The notes under the pieces were generated by a model, which was not told the origin of the DNA, made no database searches, and worked only from the letters and a program-made list of their open reading frames with translations. Made by a program: the position numbers and the translations under genes. A DNA stretch of 64,000 nucleotides, taken from CAYGDP01 sp964348665. GTDB taxonomy: Bacteria; Verrucomicrobiota; Verrucomicrobiia; Palsa-1439; CAYGDP01. Positions 21,980 through 30,075 of this stretch are shown piece after piece (positions within the stretch are counted from its first letter, which is position 1; each line of letters begins with the position of its first letter). The stretch spans positions 1 through 64,000 of the forward strand of contig CAYGDP010000012.1 in NCBI GenBank assembly GCA_964348665.1, given 5' to 3'.

Positions 21980-24292
21980 TTAGAACTGATAGCCAAGGCT
22001 GAAATTGATCCGGCCGCCGCTGTCGTTAAATTGGTCGGTTTGGAGCGGGATGGCGTAATCGATCCGGATGGGAATGCCGATCATGTCGAGCCGCAATCCG
22101 AGGCCGAAATCGTTGTTGATATTGCCGAAATTGTAGCTGAACGGCTCGGCCCATACTTGTCCCACGTCATAGAACGCGGCAACGCGAACGCCCGAGCGAG
22201 GAAGTTTGATGATGGGAACTGTGTACTCAAGCGTGGCGCGGGCGAACGTCTGCCCGCCGATCGGGTCGCCAAACGTGCTGGTGCCCACGTTGGGGTCTTT
22301 TGGCCCGACATCGTTGAATCGAAAACCGCGCAAGTTATTTGGCCCGCCGAGGAATAACCGGTCAAAAATTGGAACACGGTCGGTCCCATCCATGGTATCC
22401 ACCACTCCCCCGGCAACTTCGAACATGACAATATGATCGAACCATGGGGAATAATACCAGGTGCTCTCAAGCTCCACCCGATAGATTGATTCGTCGCCAC
22501 CGAACGGTCCGCCAGCAAGTTGTCCGCTCAAAACCGTCCGGTTGCCACGGGTTGGATTGAAGATGCTGTCCCGTGTATCGTATCGAAACGACGCGGTCAC
22601 GCTGCTTTTGAGTGTCGTCTCTTCTTCCGTTTGAAAAATCGTGGAAGCGAGCGAGGAAACATCCTGAACCGACACGCTCTTCAGTTCGTATTTCAGTTCT
22701 CCCGTCAAATATTCGGTCAAGGCCTTGCTCACCCGGAGATTGCCACCGATTTGGGCGAGGCGATATTCCTCAAAAAACCGTAGTTCATCGCGAAAGAGGT
22801 CGAATCCGACAGAAAGTTTTTTATCGAGAAACCATGGCTCGGTGAAACTGATCAGGTAATACTGGCTGCGGGTGCCGATGGAAGTGCGCAGGCGCATCTT
22901 TTGTCCGCCGCCTTCGAACCGCCACGGGTTTTTCGCGTCAAAATTGCTCTGGGTCACCTCGAAGAATCCGAAGACTTGCTCGACCGACCCTGCGCCGGCG
23001 CCGAAGTTCACCGAGCCGGTTCGCTTTTCTTCCACTTCGATGATGAGATTTTTTCGGTTCTCGATTTCGGTGGATTCCGGATCCACAACAACCTTGGAGA
23101 AATAGTTGAGGTTTTCGAGACGCTGCTGGCTGCGGCGAACCCTGACCATATCGAACACCTGGCCGGGTCTCACCGCCAACTCGCGCCGGATCACGCGATC
23201 TTTGGTGCGGGTATTGTTTCGAATCTCGATTTTCTCAATGGTGTTGATTTCGCCTTCCCGAATCCGGTAAACGATATCCATCCGGCCAGTTTGCACGTTG
23301 GGCGATCGATCCGGCGTAATGCTCAAGTCAATGTACCCTTTGCTCCCATAAAAATCCCGCAAGGTTTGCACGTCGGTCTCCAACGCCGCCGGAGCGAACG
23401 TCTTGCCGTCGGTCATCTTGATCAACGCCGTCAGGGACGGTGTCGGGAATTTTTCGTTCCCCACGAATTTGATTTCACCCACTTTGTATTGTTTTCCCTC
23501 GAACAAAGTGATGAGGATCCGCACGCGGTCGGCGCGTTTTTTCTCAATCCGGACGTCGCGAACCTCCATATCGATGTAGCCATGGGACCGGTAGAAATCT
23601 TGAAGCCGCTCCTTGTCCTCCTCGAAAACTTCTTCCCGCAACCGATTGCCCCGCATAATCCAGGAAAACATTCCAGAGCTTTTCGTCCGCATTTGACGCC
23701 GTAGTGTCTTGGTCGGAAACGCCTTGTTACCGACAAAATCCACCCGGTCAATCACCACCCGCAATCCTTCCTCAACGTGGAAGGTCACAACGGCTTGCCC
23801 GGTGTCCGGGTCGGTGGCATCCTCATGGGTCACTTTCGCCTGTTGATACCCTTGCTTCTGATAAAAGTCCACGAGCTTGGCAGCGCTCTCCTCGACTTTG
23901 CGGCCATCCAGAGGGTCGCCCACTTTGAATGTGATCTGGCCCCGTAATTTGTCCGCACGAAACCGTTTATTGCCTTGGATCACGATGTCCCGAATCTTCG
24001 CTTTTCCCTGCAGCACAAAAATCACCTTCACGCCGTTCGGCAAAATTTCACGACGCACCTGGACGTTGTTAAACCATCCCATCATCGCCAAGCTTCGCAC
24101 GTCGTCGTTCACCGTGTCGTCCGAAAACGCCTGCCCCACGGCGGTGCGAATGTGCGCGCGAATCACCGAGTCCGCCGCGCCCGGAGGGCCGATATGCTGA
24201 ATCGCGACTTCACGCACGATGGGTTCGTCTTGCCCAGCCCAAGTCAAAAGAGCTGCGCTCGCCAGCAGAAAAGTCATTACAATTCGGTTCAT
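21980..24292 (-). CDS. bamA: Outer-membrane protein assembly factor BamA
   Basis: The 770-residue protein has a signal peptide, five POTRA domains (about 25-425; for example GNKRFRADKLRGQITFKVGDP and FEGKQYKVGEIKFVGNEKF-like units) and a C-terminal 16-strand barrel. The barrel carries the FLGGPNNLRGFRFNDVGP segment, corresponding to the conserved VRGF loop, and ends in a terminal Phe (SLGYQF). BamA inserts beta-barrel proteins into the outer membrane. It lies 3 bases after dnaB and 13 bases before skp, so it appears to be co-transcribed with replication and ribosomal genes. Confidence 0.96.
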   Translation of the reverse strand: MNRIVMTFLLASAALLTWAGQDEPIVREVAIQHIGPPGAADSVIRAHIRTAVGQAFSDDTVNDDVRSLAMMGWFNNVQVRREILPNGVKVIFVLQGKAKIRDIVIQGNKRFRADKLRGQITFKVGDPLDGRKVEESAAKLVDFYQKQGYQQAKVTHEDATDPDTGQAVVTFHVEEGLRVVIDRVDFVGNKAFPTKTLRRQMRTKSSGMFSWIMRGNRLREEVFEEDKERLQDFYRSHGYIDMEVRDVRIEKKRADRVRILITLFEGKQYKVGEIKFVGNEKFPTPSLTALIKMTDGKTFAPAALETDVQTLRDFYGSKGYIDLSITPDRSPNVQTGRMDIVYRIREGEINTIEKIEIRNNTRTKDRVIRRELAVRPGQVFDMVRVRRSQQRLENLNYFSKVVVDPESTEIENRKNLIIEVEEKRTGSVNFGAGAGSVEQVFGFFEVTQSNFDAKNPWRFEGGGQKMRLRTSIGTRSQYYLISFTEPWFLDKKLSVGFDLFRDELRFFEEYRLAQIGGNLRVSKALTEYLTGELKYELKSVSVQDVSSLASTIFQTEEETTLKSSVTASFRYDTRDSIFNPTRGNRTVLSGQLAGGPFGGDESIYRVELESTWYYSPWFDHIVMFEVAGGVVDTMDGTDRVPIFDRLFLGGPNNLRGFRFNDVGPKDPNVGTSTFGDPIGGQTFARATLEYTVPIIKLPRSGVRVAAFYDVGQVWAEPFSYNFGNINNDFGLGLRLDMIGIPIRIDYAIPLQTDQFNDSGGRINFSLGYQF

Positions 24293-24295
24293 GGA

Positions 24296-25747
24296 TTAAA
24301 ATTGATCTCGACCTTCATCATCGCGAACCTTCGCGGCAGGCAGAAACCTGGTAAATTGTCCACGGAACGTCAGTTTAACGAATCCGGTCGGGCCGTTCCT
24401 CTGTTTTGCAATATCCAACTCCGCTTCCGCACTTTTTTCCGGGTTATCTTCGCTGTCTCCACGCGAGAGCAGCATTACCACGTCCGCATCCTGCTCGATC
24501 GCGCCGGATTCACGGAGATGATGCAACTTGGGACGTCTCCCTTCTTCGGCTGGCATCCTATTGAGCTGGCTCAACACCAATACCGGCACGGACAATTCCT
24601 TGGCCATGGCTTTCATCCCGCCGCTGATCTCGGCGATCTCGGTGGCGCGGCTGTCCTGACGCCGCCGCTGTTGCGTCGAGCCATGCAATAATTGCAAATA
24701 ATCAATGACAAAGAGGTCGATTTTGTGCTGCTTCTTCAACCGACGCGCCTTGGCGCGCAGGGATAGAATATCCAGCGTACTTCCATCGTCCACATAGAGC
24801 GGCGCCTTGCTAAGTTTCGCTGCGGCATCGGTTAGACGCAATGTCTTTTCGGTGTCGATGAAACCTTTGCGCATATCATCCGAGTCCACCCGCGCGATGG
24901 AGCTCAACATGCGCATGACCAAAGAAACCGCGCTCATTTCCAGGCTGAAAATCGCCACGGGCATTTGTTTCTCCACCGCGGCGTGCTCGATGATGTTCAG
25001 CGCCAGCGCCGTTTTGCCAACACCGGGGCGCGCCGCCAGCACGATCATTTCCGAATTCTGAAAACCGCCGGTTAATTTGTCCAAATCAAGAAATCCAGAC
25101 GGGACACCAATTACCGCCCCTTTGCGATCGACAGCATCCTCAATCCGTTTCATGGCGTCCTTTGCCAGCGCCCGTGCGGGCTGGGTCTGGCGCGATGCGC
25201 CTTCGGGCGACACGCTCAAGATCATTTCTTCCGAGCGATCGACCAAGTGCGCCACAGCATCGGTCGGCGTGTCGTACGAATCGGCAACGATCTGGGAAGC
25301 CACTTCGATCAGTTTGCGCTGAATGAAATGGGTGTGGACAATTTCGAGGTAGTAAGGCAAATGCGTCGCCACGGACACAAGGGGTGAGCAAAGTTCATAG
25401 AGATAACTCTCGCCGCCTGCCGCTTCCAGTTTGTTCCGGTCGAGCAAGTGCTGACGCACCGTGACGGGGTCGATCGGCAGGTGTTTGTCAAACATCTCCG
25501 CCATCGCAGCGAAAACTTCCTGGTGCCGAAGATCGTAAAAACATTCTGCGCCGTGCCGCAGCGTGCTGGTCGCATGAAGTTTTTCTATGGCCTCCCCCAC
25601 CGCGTCCGGTTTGAGAAATAAACTGCTCAAGACTGACCGCTCCGCTTCGTCGCTATGCGGCGGGGTCCGCTCAATCTGGCGCACATTGGCAAGGCGAACG
25701 ACCTTGTTGGGGTCTGGCGCGGTGCTGGTGGAGGAACCTCCGCTCAT
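24296..25747 (-). CDS. dnaB: Replicative DNA helicase DnaB
   Basis: The 483-residue protein has the N-terminal helical domain (about 28-130, PPHSDEAERSVLSSLF), a linker and a RecA-like ATPase domain. The ATPase shows Walker A ARPGVGKT at 239-246, Walker B FVIDYLQLL, and the SQLNRMPAEEGRRPKLHHLRESGAIEQDAD segment split between sensor and arginine-finger regions. It unwinds DNA at the fork as a hexamer. Its position after rplI is the common bacterial order, and it overlaps rplI by an ATGA junction. The short Ser/Thr-rich N-terminal extension before residue 25 is not conserved in the family. Confidence 0.96.
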   Translation of the reverse strand: MSGGSSTSTAPDPNKVVRLANVRQIERTPPHSDEAERSVLSSLFLKPDAVGEAIEKLHATSTLRHGAECFYDLRHQEVFAAMAEMFDKHLPIDPVTVRQHLLDRNKLEAAGGESYLYELCSPLVSVATHLPYYLEIVHTHFIQRKLIEVASQIVADSYDTPTDAVAHLVDRSEEMILSVSPEGASRQTQPARALAKDAMKRIEDAVDRKGAVIGVPSGFLDLDKLTGGFQNSEMIVLAARPGVGKTALALNIIEHAAVEKQMPVAIFSLEMSAVSLVMRMLSSIARVDSDDMRKGFIDTEKTLRLTDAAAKLSKAPLYVDDGSTLDILSLRAKARRLKKQHKIDLFVIDYLQLLHGSTQQRRRQDSRATEIAEISGGMKAMAKELSVPVLVLSQLNRMPAEEGRRPKLHHLRESGAIEQDADVVMLLSRGDSEDNPEKSAEAELDIAKQRNGPTGFVKLTFRGQFTRFLPAAKVRDDEGRDQF

Positions 25748-26397
25748 GAAGATTTCTTTTCTGACTTTTTAGGAGCTTTCTCTTTCTTGGGCCGGTCGGC
25801 GCCCGATGGCTTGGCGGATGCTTCCGACGCCTTGGATTCCATGGCCGTGGCGACCGGCTCGGATTTTTCCCGGTCGGATCGTCGCTCCCGTTTGCCTCCA
25901 CCGCGTTCCGACCGGTCGGCTCGATCTTCTTTCTCTTTCTTATCGGCAACCTCGGCGGTGACGACGACTTGAATCGTCGCATTGATATCGGCGTGAGGAT
26001 GCACGATGACGGAGTGTTCGCCGGGAGTATGAATCGGGCGTTCTAATTTGATCTGTCGTTTGTCCAGCGCGAACCCCTGCTGTTTGAGTTGCTCGGCAAT
26101 TTGGGCGGCGGTGATGCCGCCAAAAATCTTTCCCTCTTGCGCGCTGGGCATCGCAATGGTCAACGTGACATTGTTTAAGCGTTTAGCCAACGCTTCAGCT
26201 CCCTTCTTTTCGACAGCTTCGCGCTCGGCTCGGATTTTCTTGAGCTGCTCGATTCGCTTGGCGCTGGCGGCCTCCGGCGCGCTCGCCAGCCGGCGTGGGA
26301 TGAGAAAATTCCGGGCATACCCATCCGCCACGTTCACGCGGTCACCTTCGGCGCCGAGCCCGCGAATATTGGTTAATAAAATGACGTCTTGTGCCAT
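25744..26397 (-). CDS. rplI: Ribosomal protein bL9 with long charged tail
   Basis: The first 150 residues are normal bL9: an N-terminal rRNA-binding domain (VILLTNIRGLGAEGDRVNVADGYARNFLIP), the connecting helix, and the C-terminal domain (GKIFGGITAAQIAEQL through the VVTAEV strand). A further stretch of about 65 residues is rich in Lys, Glu, Asp, Arg, Ser and Ala, with KKEKAPKKSEKK at the end, and is absent from typical bL9 (about 150 residues in all). It is probably disordered. The gene is 9 bases after rpsR and overlaps dnaB by 4 bases. Confidence 0.94.
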   Translation of the reverse strand: MAQDVILLTNIRGLGAEGDRVNVADGYARNFLIPRRLASAPEAASAKRIEQLKKIRAEREAVEKKGAEALAKRLNNVTLTIAMPSAQEGKIFGGITAAQIAEQLKQQGFALDKRQIKLERPIHTPGEHSVIVHPHADINATIQVVVTAEVADKKEKEDRADRSERGGGKRERRSDREKSEPVATAMESKASEASAKPSGADRPKKEKAPKKSEKKSS

Positions 26398-26406
26398 GGC
26401 ATTCTC

Positions 26407-26664
26407 CTAACGAACCAATTGCATCACGCGCGCCCGTTTGATGGCGGTGGCAATCTGGCGTTGATGCGCCGCGCAAGCGGCGGACATATGACGACCGAGG
26501 ATTTTGCCGCGCTCGGTCATAAATTTTTTGAGAAAATCCGCCTCGCGATAATCCACGACCACCTGGTCGGCGCAAAGTTTGCAGGGTTGACGGAGAATCG
26601 CTTCGCGTGATTTACGCGGTGCGCGCGGCACGCGTCGTTTGGTTAAAGGACCTCGTTTCGGCAT
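26407..26664 (-). CDS. rpsR: Ribosomal protein bS18
   Basis: This is an 85-residue basic protein with the bS18 signature DYREADFLKKFMTERGKILG and the TGLSAKHQR-type region here written AACAAHQRQIATAIKRAR. The CKLC pair plus additional Cys in SAAC may be a remnant of a zinc-binding form. It binds bS6 on the small-subunit platform, and rpsF lies two genes upstream. The rpsF-ssb-rpsR-rplI order is the classical conserved cluster. Confidence 0.94.
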   Translation of the reverse strand: MPKRGPLTKRRVPRAPRKSREAILRQPCKLCADQVVVDYREADFLKKFMTERGKILGRHMSAACAAHQRQIATAIKRARVMQLVR

Positions 26665-26680
26665 AGTTCCAAATCACCTT

Positions 26681-27145
26681 TCAGAATGGGATGTCATCTT
26701 TTTCTTCCGGGGGCGGCGCCTCGTCCTCCGACGGAGGCGGCGCGGCAGCGCCCTTTTTTGGCGCGGCACGACGTTCGCCGCCTTCCCCGCCTTCGGGGCT
26801 GCGGCTTCCTTTTGGTGCGCCGATAAATTGAAAATTGATTATGCGAACCTTCAGTTTGCTGCGCTTTTGGCCCGTGGCTTTGTCGTCCCATTGATCATAG
26901 CGTAATTCGCCTTCGATGAACACGGGCGACCCCTTGGAGAGGTATTGGCTGCAAACTTCGGCCTGGCGCGCCCAAGCTTCGACATCCACAAAACAAACAT
27001 CCTCTCGTTCCTCGCCGCTTTCAGTTTTCCATTTGCGATTCACCGCCAGACCAAACTGCGCAATCGCCGTCCCTTTCGGCGTGTATCGCAACTCGGGATC
27101 GCGCGTCAGGTTGCCCATCAAAAATACTTTATTAAGACTTGCCAC
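26681..27145 (-). CDS. ssb: Single-stranded DNA-binding protein, GTG start
   Basis: The 154-residue protein has an OB-fold domain (about 1-108; ASLNKVFLMGNLTRDPELRY, FVDVEAWARQAE, SKGSPVFIEGELRYDQW). A disordered Gly/Pro/Glu linker follows, and the canonical acidic tip EKDDIPF is the site that recruits replication and repair proteins. A longer ATG-initiated frame exists, but the GTG at 27145 has an AAGGAG Shine-Dalgarno sequence six bases upstream and begins exactly where the family begins. It overlaps the end of rpsF by 14 bases. Confidence 0.94.
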   Translation of the reverse strand: MASLNKVFLMGNLTRDPELRYTPKGTAIAQFGLAVNRKWKTESGEEREDVCFVDVEAWARQAEVCSQYLSKGSPVFIEGELRYDQWDDKATGQKRSKLKVRIINFQFIGAPKGSRSPEGGEGGERRAAPKKGAAAPPPSEDEAPPPEEKDDIPF

Positions 27146-27482
27146 GTTTCTCCTTGGTTTCCTTCTTCTCGTCATCCTCCGCGGGTTTCGGCACCGGTGC
27201 CGCGTGCGTGATTTGCACGCGATAAATCGCCTCGTCCATCGAAAACCGCCCGCGCAATTTGGTCAGCGCATCGGGCGTGCTGGCGAACACGATGTTCGCA
27301 TAAAATCCGCCCGCGAGTTTCCGTTTTGGGCGCGCAAACGGCTTGAAATCCATTTTTTGCACGCTCTCCACCTTGCCGCCGGCGCTTTTGATTTCATCCT
27401 GGATGCGATCCAGCTCGGTTTTGAACGCGTCTTCTTTGCCGGCAACGTTCAAGATAAAAAATCCTTCGTATCGATTCGTCAT
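27132..27482 (-). CDS. rpsF: Ribosomal protein bS6
   Basis: The 116-residue protein has the bS6 ferredoxin-like fold: NRYEGFFILNVAGKED at the N-terminus, the KMDFKPFARPKRKLAGGFYANIVF region split over two strands, and an acidic/basic Lys-Glu tail typical of bS6. It pairs with bS18 on the 30S platform. Its ATG overlaps the pth stop (ATGA at 27479-27482), and the ssb start lies inside its last codons. Confidence 0.93.
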   Translation of the reverse strand: MTNRYEGFFILNVAGKEDAFKTELDRIQDEIKSAGGKVESVQKMDFKPFARPKRKLAGGFYANIVFASTPDALTKLRGRFSMDEAIYRVQITHAAPVPKPAEDDEKKETKEKRGKS

Positions 27483-28069
27483 GCTTGTCTCGTGTTAACC
27501 AAATTCATTGCTTTCTGCAAACCATCCCGACGCCAACTCTCCGCCGCTTCCACCGCCCGCGACGTCGCCTCCCCCACCGCTTCTTGCTCGCTCTTGGCAA
27601 ACGGTTCCAGCACATAATCCCGCAAAATTTTGCCGCCACGACCGCCACGACCGATCCCCACCCGCAACCGCGCAAATTCTTCGCTGCCCACGGCCGCAAT
27701 CACCGACGCCAATCCGCGATGCCCTCCACTGCTGCCATTCCCGCGCAATCGCAATTGCCCCAACTCCAAATCTGCATCGTCCACCACCACCAGCAATCGC
27801 TCGATTCCAATTCCATCGGCCTGCATCAATGCGCCCACGGCGTCGCCGCTGCAGTTCATAAAAGTCAGCGGCTTGGCTAATACCAACTTGCCGTTCGCAT
27901 CTTTAACGTCAGCCACGGCGGAAGTCAATCGCCGTTTTGCGCGAAATGCCAGCCCCAACTTCCCCGCCAACGCGTCCACCACGCAAAAACCGATGTTGTG
28001 CCGCGTCGCCGCGTATTCGTCGCCCGGATTGCCAAGACCAACGATGAGATGGGAGGACGGCTCGCCCAT
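27479..28069 (-). CDS. pth: Peptidyl-tRNA hydrolase
   Basis: The 196-residue enzyme recycles peptidyl-tRNA released from stalled ribosomes. The segments LIVGLGNPGDEYAATRHNIGF (with catalytic His), KPLTFMNCSGDAV, VVVDDADLELGQLRLRGNGS and GGHRGLASV are the conserved substrate-binding motifs in order. It follows rplY after a 128-base spacer and overlaps rpsF. The rplY-pth adjacency is common in bacteria. Confidence 0.95.
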   Translation of the reverse strand: MGEPSSHLIVGLGNPGDEYAATRHNIGFCVVDALAGKLGLAFRAKRRLTSAVADVKDANGKLVLAKPLTFMNCSGDAVGALMQADGIGIERLLVVVDDADLELGQLRLRGNGSSGGHRGLASVIAAVGSEEFARLRVGIGRGGRGGKILRDYVLEPFAKSEQEAVGEATSRAVEAAESWRRDGLQKAMNLVNTRQA

Positions 28070-28197
28070 ACGTCCTCACCTTGCCTGAAAAAACTCCAAA
28101 CTCCAATTGGGATTTTTGTGACCCCTCATTTGATATTTGAGACTTGGAGCTTCTTTGCAGTTTAGGGTTTGCGATTTGGGATTTCCGCCTCCGGCGG
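28070..28197. other. 128-base repeat-like spacer between rplY and pth
   Basis: This is the only sizeable gap in the long minus-strand run. A small hairpin (28185-28189 with 28193-28197) follows the rplY stop directly. The rest is AT-richer sequence that on the minus strand reads as loose iterations such as CCCAAATCGCAAACCCTAAA and GGAGTTTGGAGTTT. No ORF, promoter or T-run terminator was recognised. It may be decayed repeat DNA. Confidence 0.5.
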
Positions 28198-29019
28198 CTA
28201 TTTCTTTCCCGGCGCACCCTTGGCTTCCGGCTTCGCGGCAGCCCCCGCTTTCGCAGCCGGCGCGGCCTTGCCGGCTTCGGCCTTGCCCGCCGCAGCGGGT
28301 TTCGCCTCGCCTTTGCCAGCGGCAGCCGGTTTCTTGGCGTCGCCTTTTTTCTCGCCCTCGGCCGCGGCACCTTCTTCGCCTTCGACCTTCTTTTCCTTGA
28401 GAACTTCCGGCTCGCCCGGCGCCGCCTCGGTCGTCGCCACTTCTTCTTCGGCCATCGGCGCGACAACCGCGAATACAGCAGCGGTTTTATCGGCGGCAAC
28501 AATTTCGACGTTGGCAGGAGGAGTCAGTTCGCTGATCGGAATGGATTTCCCGATCGTAAGCTTCGACACATCCACTTCGATGCGGTCGGGCAAATCCTTC
28601 GGCAGACATCGCAAAGTAAGCTCGTGGAGGACTTGATTGAGCACGCCGCCCTCCTTGACACCCGGCGGTTCGCCCACCGCAACGACGGCGACGCGCGTGG
28701 TCAGTTTTTCCGTCATCGAGATTTCGCGAAAATCCACGTGCAAAATTTTATCGCTGGTGGGATGCTGCTGGACTTCCTGCAACAACGCCAATCGCTTGGC
28801 GGCCTTGCCGCTGTCGTCCATCTGCAATTCGATAAATAAATTCGCGCGCGCCCCCCGCTTGGTGATTTTTCCCAACTCCTTCGCGTCCACTTGGAGCGCC
28901 AGGGGCTTGGTGCGCGGACCGTACAACACAGCGGGCACAACGCCCGTGCGCCGTAATTTCTTGGCTCGCGCGCGACCCAAGTCGCCGCGAGAAACTGCTT
29001 TTAACTCAACTTGCTGCAT
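28198..29019 (-). CDS. rplY: Ribosomal protein bL25 (CTC type) with Ala/Lys-rich tail
   Basis: The 273-residue protein binds 5S rRNA. Residues about 1-95 form the L25 domain (VELKAVSRGDLGRARAKKLRRTG split across its first strand and helix; HVDFREISMTEKL) and about 96-190 the TL5/CTC domain (GVLNQVLHELTLRCLPKDLP). The last 80 residues or so are nearly all Ala, Lys, Gly, Glu and Pro in loose KAEAGKAAPAAK-like iterations, resembling histone-H1-like tails; ordinary CTC proteins end shortly after the second domain. The gene begins 9 bases after prs. Confidence 0.93.
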   Translation of the reverse strand: MQQVELKAVSRGDLGRARAKKLRRTGVVPAVLYGPRTKPLALQVDAKELGKITKRGARANLFIELQMDDSGKAAKRLALLQEVQQHPTSDKILHVDFREISMTEKLTTRVAVVAVGEPPGVKEGGVLNQVLHELTLRCLPKDLPDRIEVDVSKLTIGKSIPISELTPPANVEIVAADKTAAVFAVVAPMAEEEVATTEAAPGEPEVLKEKKVEGEEGAAAEGEKKGDAKKPAAAGKGEAKPAAAGKAEAGKAAPAAKAGAAAKPEAKGAPGKK

Positions 29020-29028
29020 TGCAAAACC

Positions 29029-29991
29029 TTAACCTTTCTTGTTTTTCATTCGAAAGAGCGACGTGACCGATTCACTGCTGTGTATGCGTCGAATCGCTTC
29101 ACCCAATAACTTCGCCACGCTCAACTCCGCCAGTTTCACGCCCTTGATATTATCGTGGGGCACGCTGTCCGTGGTGATCAGTTCCTCGATGGCAGACCCG
29201 TGCAATCGCTCTAGCGCCAACTTACCCAGAATCGCGTGCGAAACTCCAGCATAAATTTTTCGCGCCCCCGCTTCCTTGAGCGCCGCCGCCGCCGTGCAGA
29301 GCGTCCCGGCCGTCTCCGTCATGTCGTCCACAATCAAACAATTCCTCCCCTTCACATCGCCCACCACGCTCATGGCTTGCTTTTCCGTAGCGCTGACGCG
29401 CTGGCTGGCGACGAACCCGATGCCGCCGCCCAACATATTCGCGTACGCGCTGGCCATCTTTAATCCGCCGATATCCGGCGAGATCACCGTTAAATCCGTC
29501 AGTTTCTTTGCCTTCAAATACTCAAACAACACCGGCGCGCAATACAAGTGATCCACCGGAATATCAAAAAAACCCTGAATCTGTTGCGCGTGCAGGTCCA
29601 TCGTCAATACCCGGTTCGTTCCCGCTGCTACCAAAATGTTCGCCACCAATTTCGCCGTGATCGGCACGCGAGGCTGATCTTTGCGATCCTGCCGGGCGTA
29701 TCCAAAAAAGGGCAGCACGGCCGTAATCCGCGCCGGACTGGCTCGCCGCGCCGCGTCAATCATGATCAGTAACTCCATCAAATTATGATTGGTCGGCGGA
29801 CACGTGCTCTGGACGATGAAAATATCACGCTCGCGAATGCTCTCGTCGAATTTGACGAACGTCTCGCCGTCGGGAAAGGTTGTCACCGTTGCCTTCCCCA
29901 GTGGCACGCCGAGATAATCGGTGATGCGGCGCACCAGCCTCGGATTGGAGTTCCCGGCAAAAATCTTCAATTCAGAGCTAAGTCGCTTCAT
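29029..29991 (-). CDS. prs: Ribose-phosphate pyrophosphokinase (PRPP synthetase)
   Basis: The 320-residue enzyme makes PRPP from ribose-5-phosphate and ATP for nucleotide, His and Trp synthesis. The motifs are FPDGETFVKFDESIR, the flexible-loop region FFGYARQDRKDQPRVPITAK, DLHAQQIQGFFDIPVDHLY and the PRPP-binding loop NCLIVDDMTETAGTLC. It is the first gene of the minus-strand run reaching to lpxD and probably the promoter-proximal one. The 84-base region upstream separates it from the vWA gene on the same strand; no convincing promoter was found there. Confidence 0.96.
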   Translation of the reverse strand: MKRLSSELKIFAGNSNPRLVRRITDYLGVPLGKATVTTFPDGETFVKFDESIRERDIFIVQSTCPPTNHNLMELLIMIDAARRASPARITAVLPFFGYARQDRKDQPRVPITAKLVANILVAAGTNRVLTMDLHAQQIQGFFDIPVDHLYCAPVLFEYLKAKKLTDLTVISPDIGGLKMASAYANMLGGGIGFVASQRVSATEKQAMSVVGDVKGRNCLIVDDMTETAGTLCTAAAALKEAGARKIYAGVSHAILGKLALERLHGSAIEELITTDSVPHDNIKGVKLAELSVAKLLGEAIRRIHSSESVTSLFRMKNKKG

Positions 29992-30075
29992 GGAAACGAG
30001 CCGTAGTCTCGCAGATTTCAGCCGGATTTCAATTCTTTTTCGTGAAGAAGTTCTGCAGCAAAGACTCGAGGTGTG

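Noticed and set aside
22901..23704. 267-codon plus-strand frame opposite bamA
   Set aside because: Antisense shadow of the BamA POTRA region; no start signal or family features.
26681..27175. Upstream ATG start for ssb at 27175
   Set aside because: The added Arg-rich leader overlaps rpsF and is not conserved; the GTG at 27145 has a proper Shine-Dalgarno sequence and family-like N-terminus.
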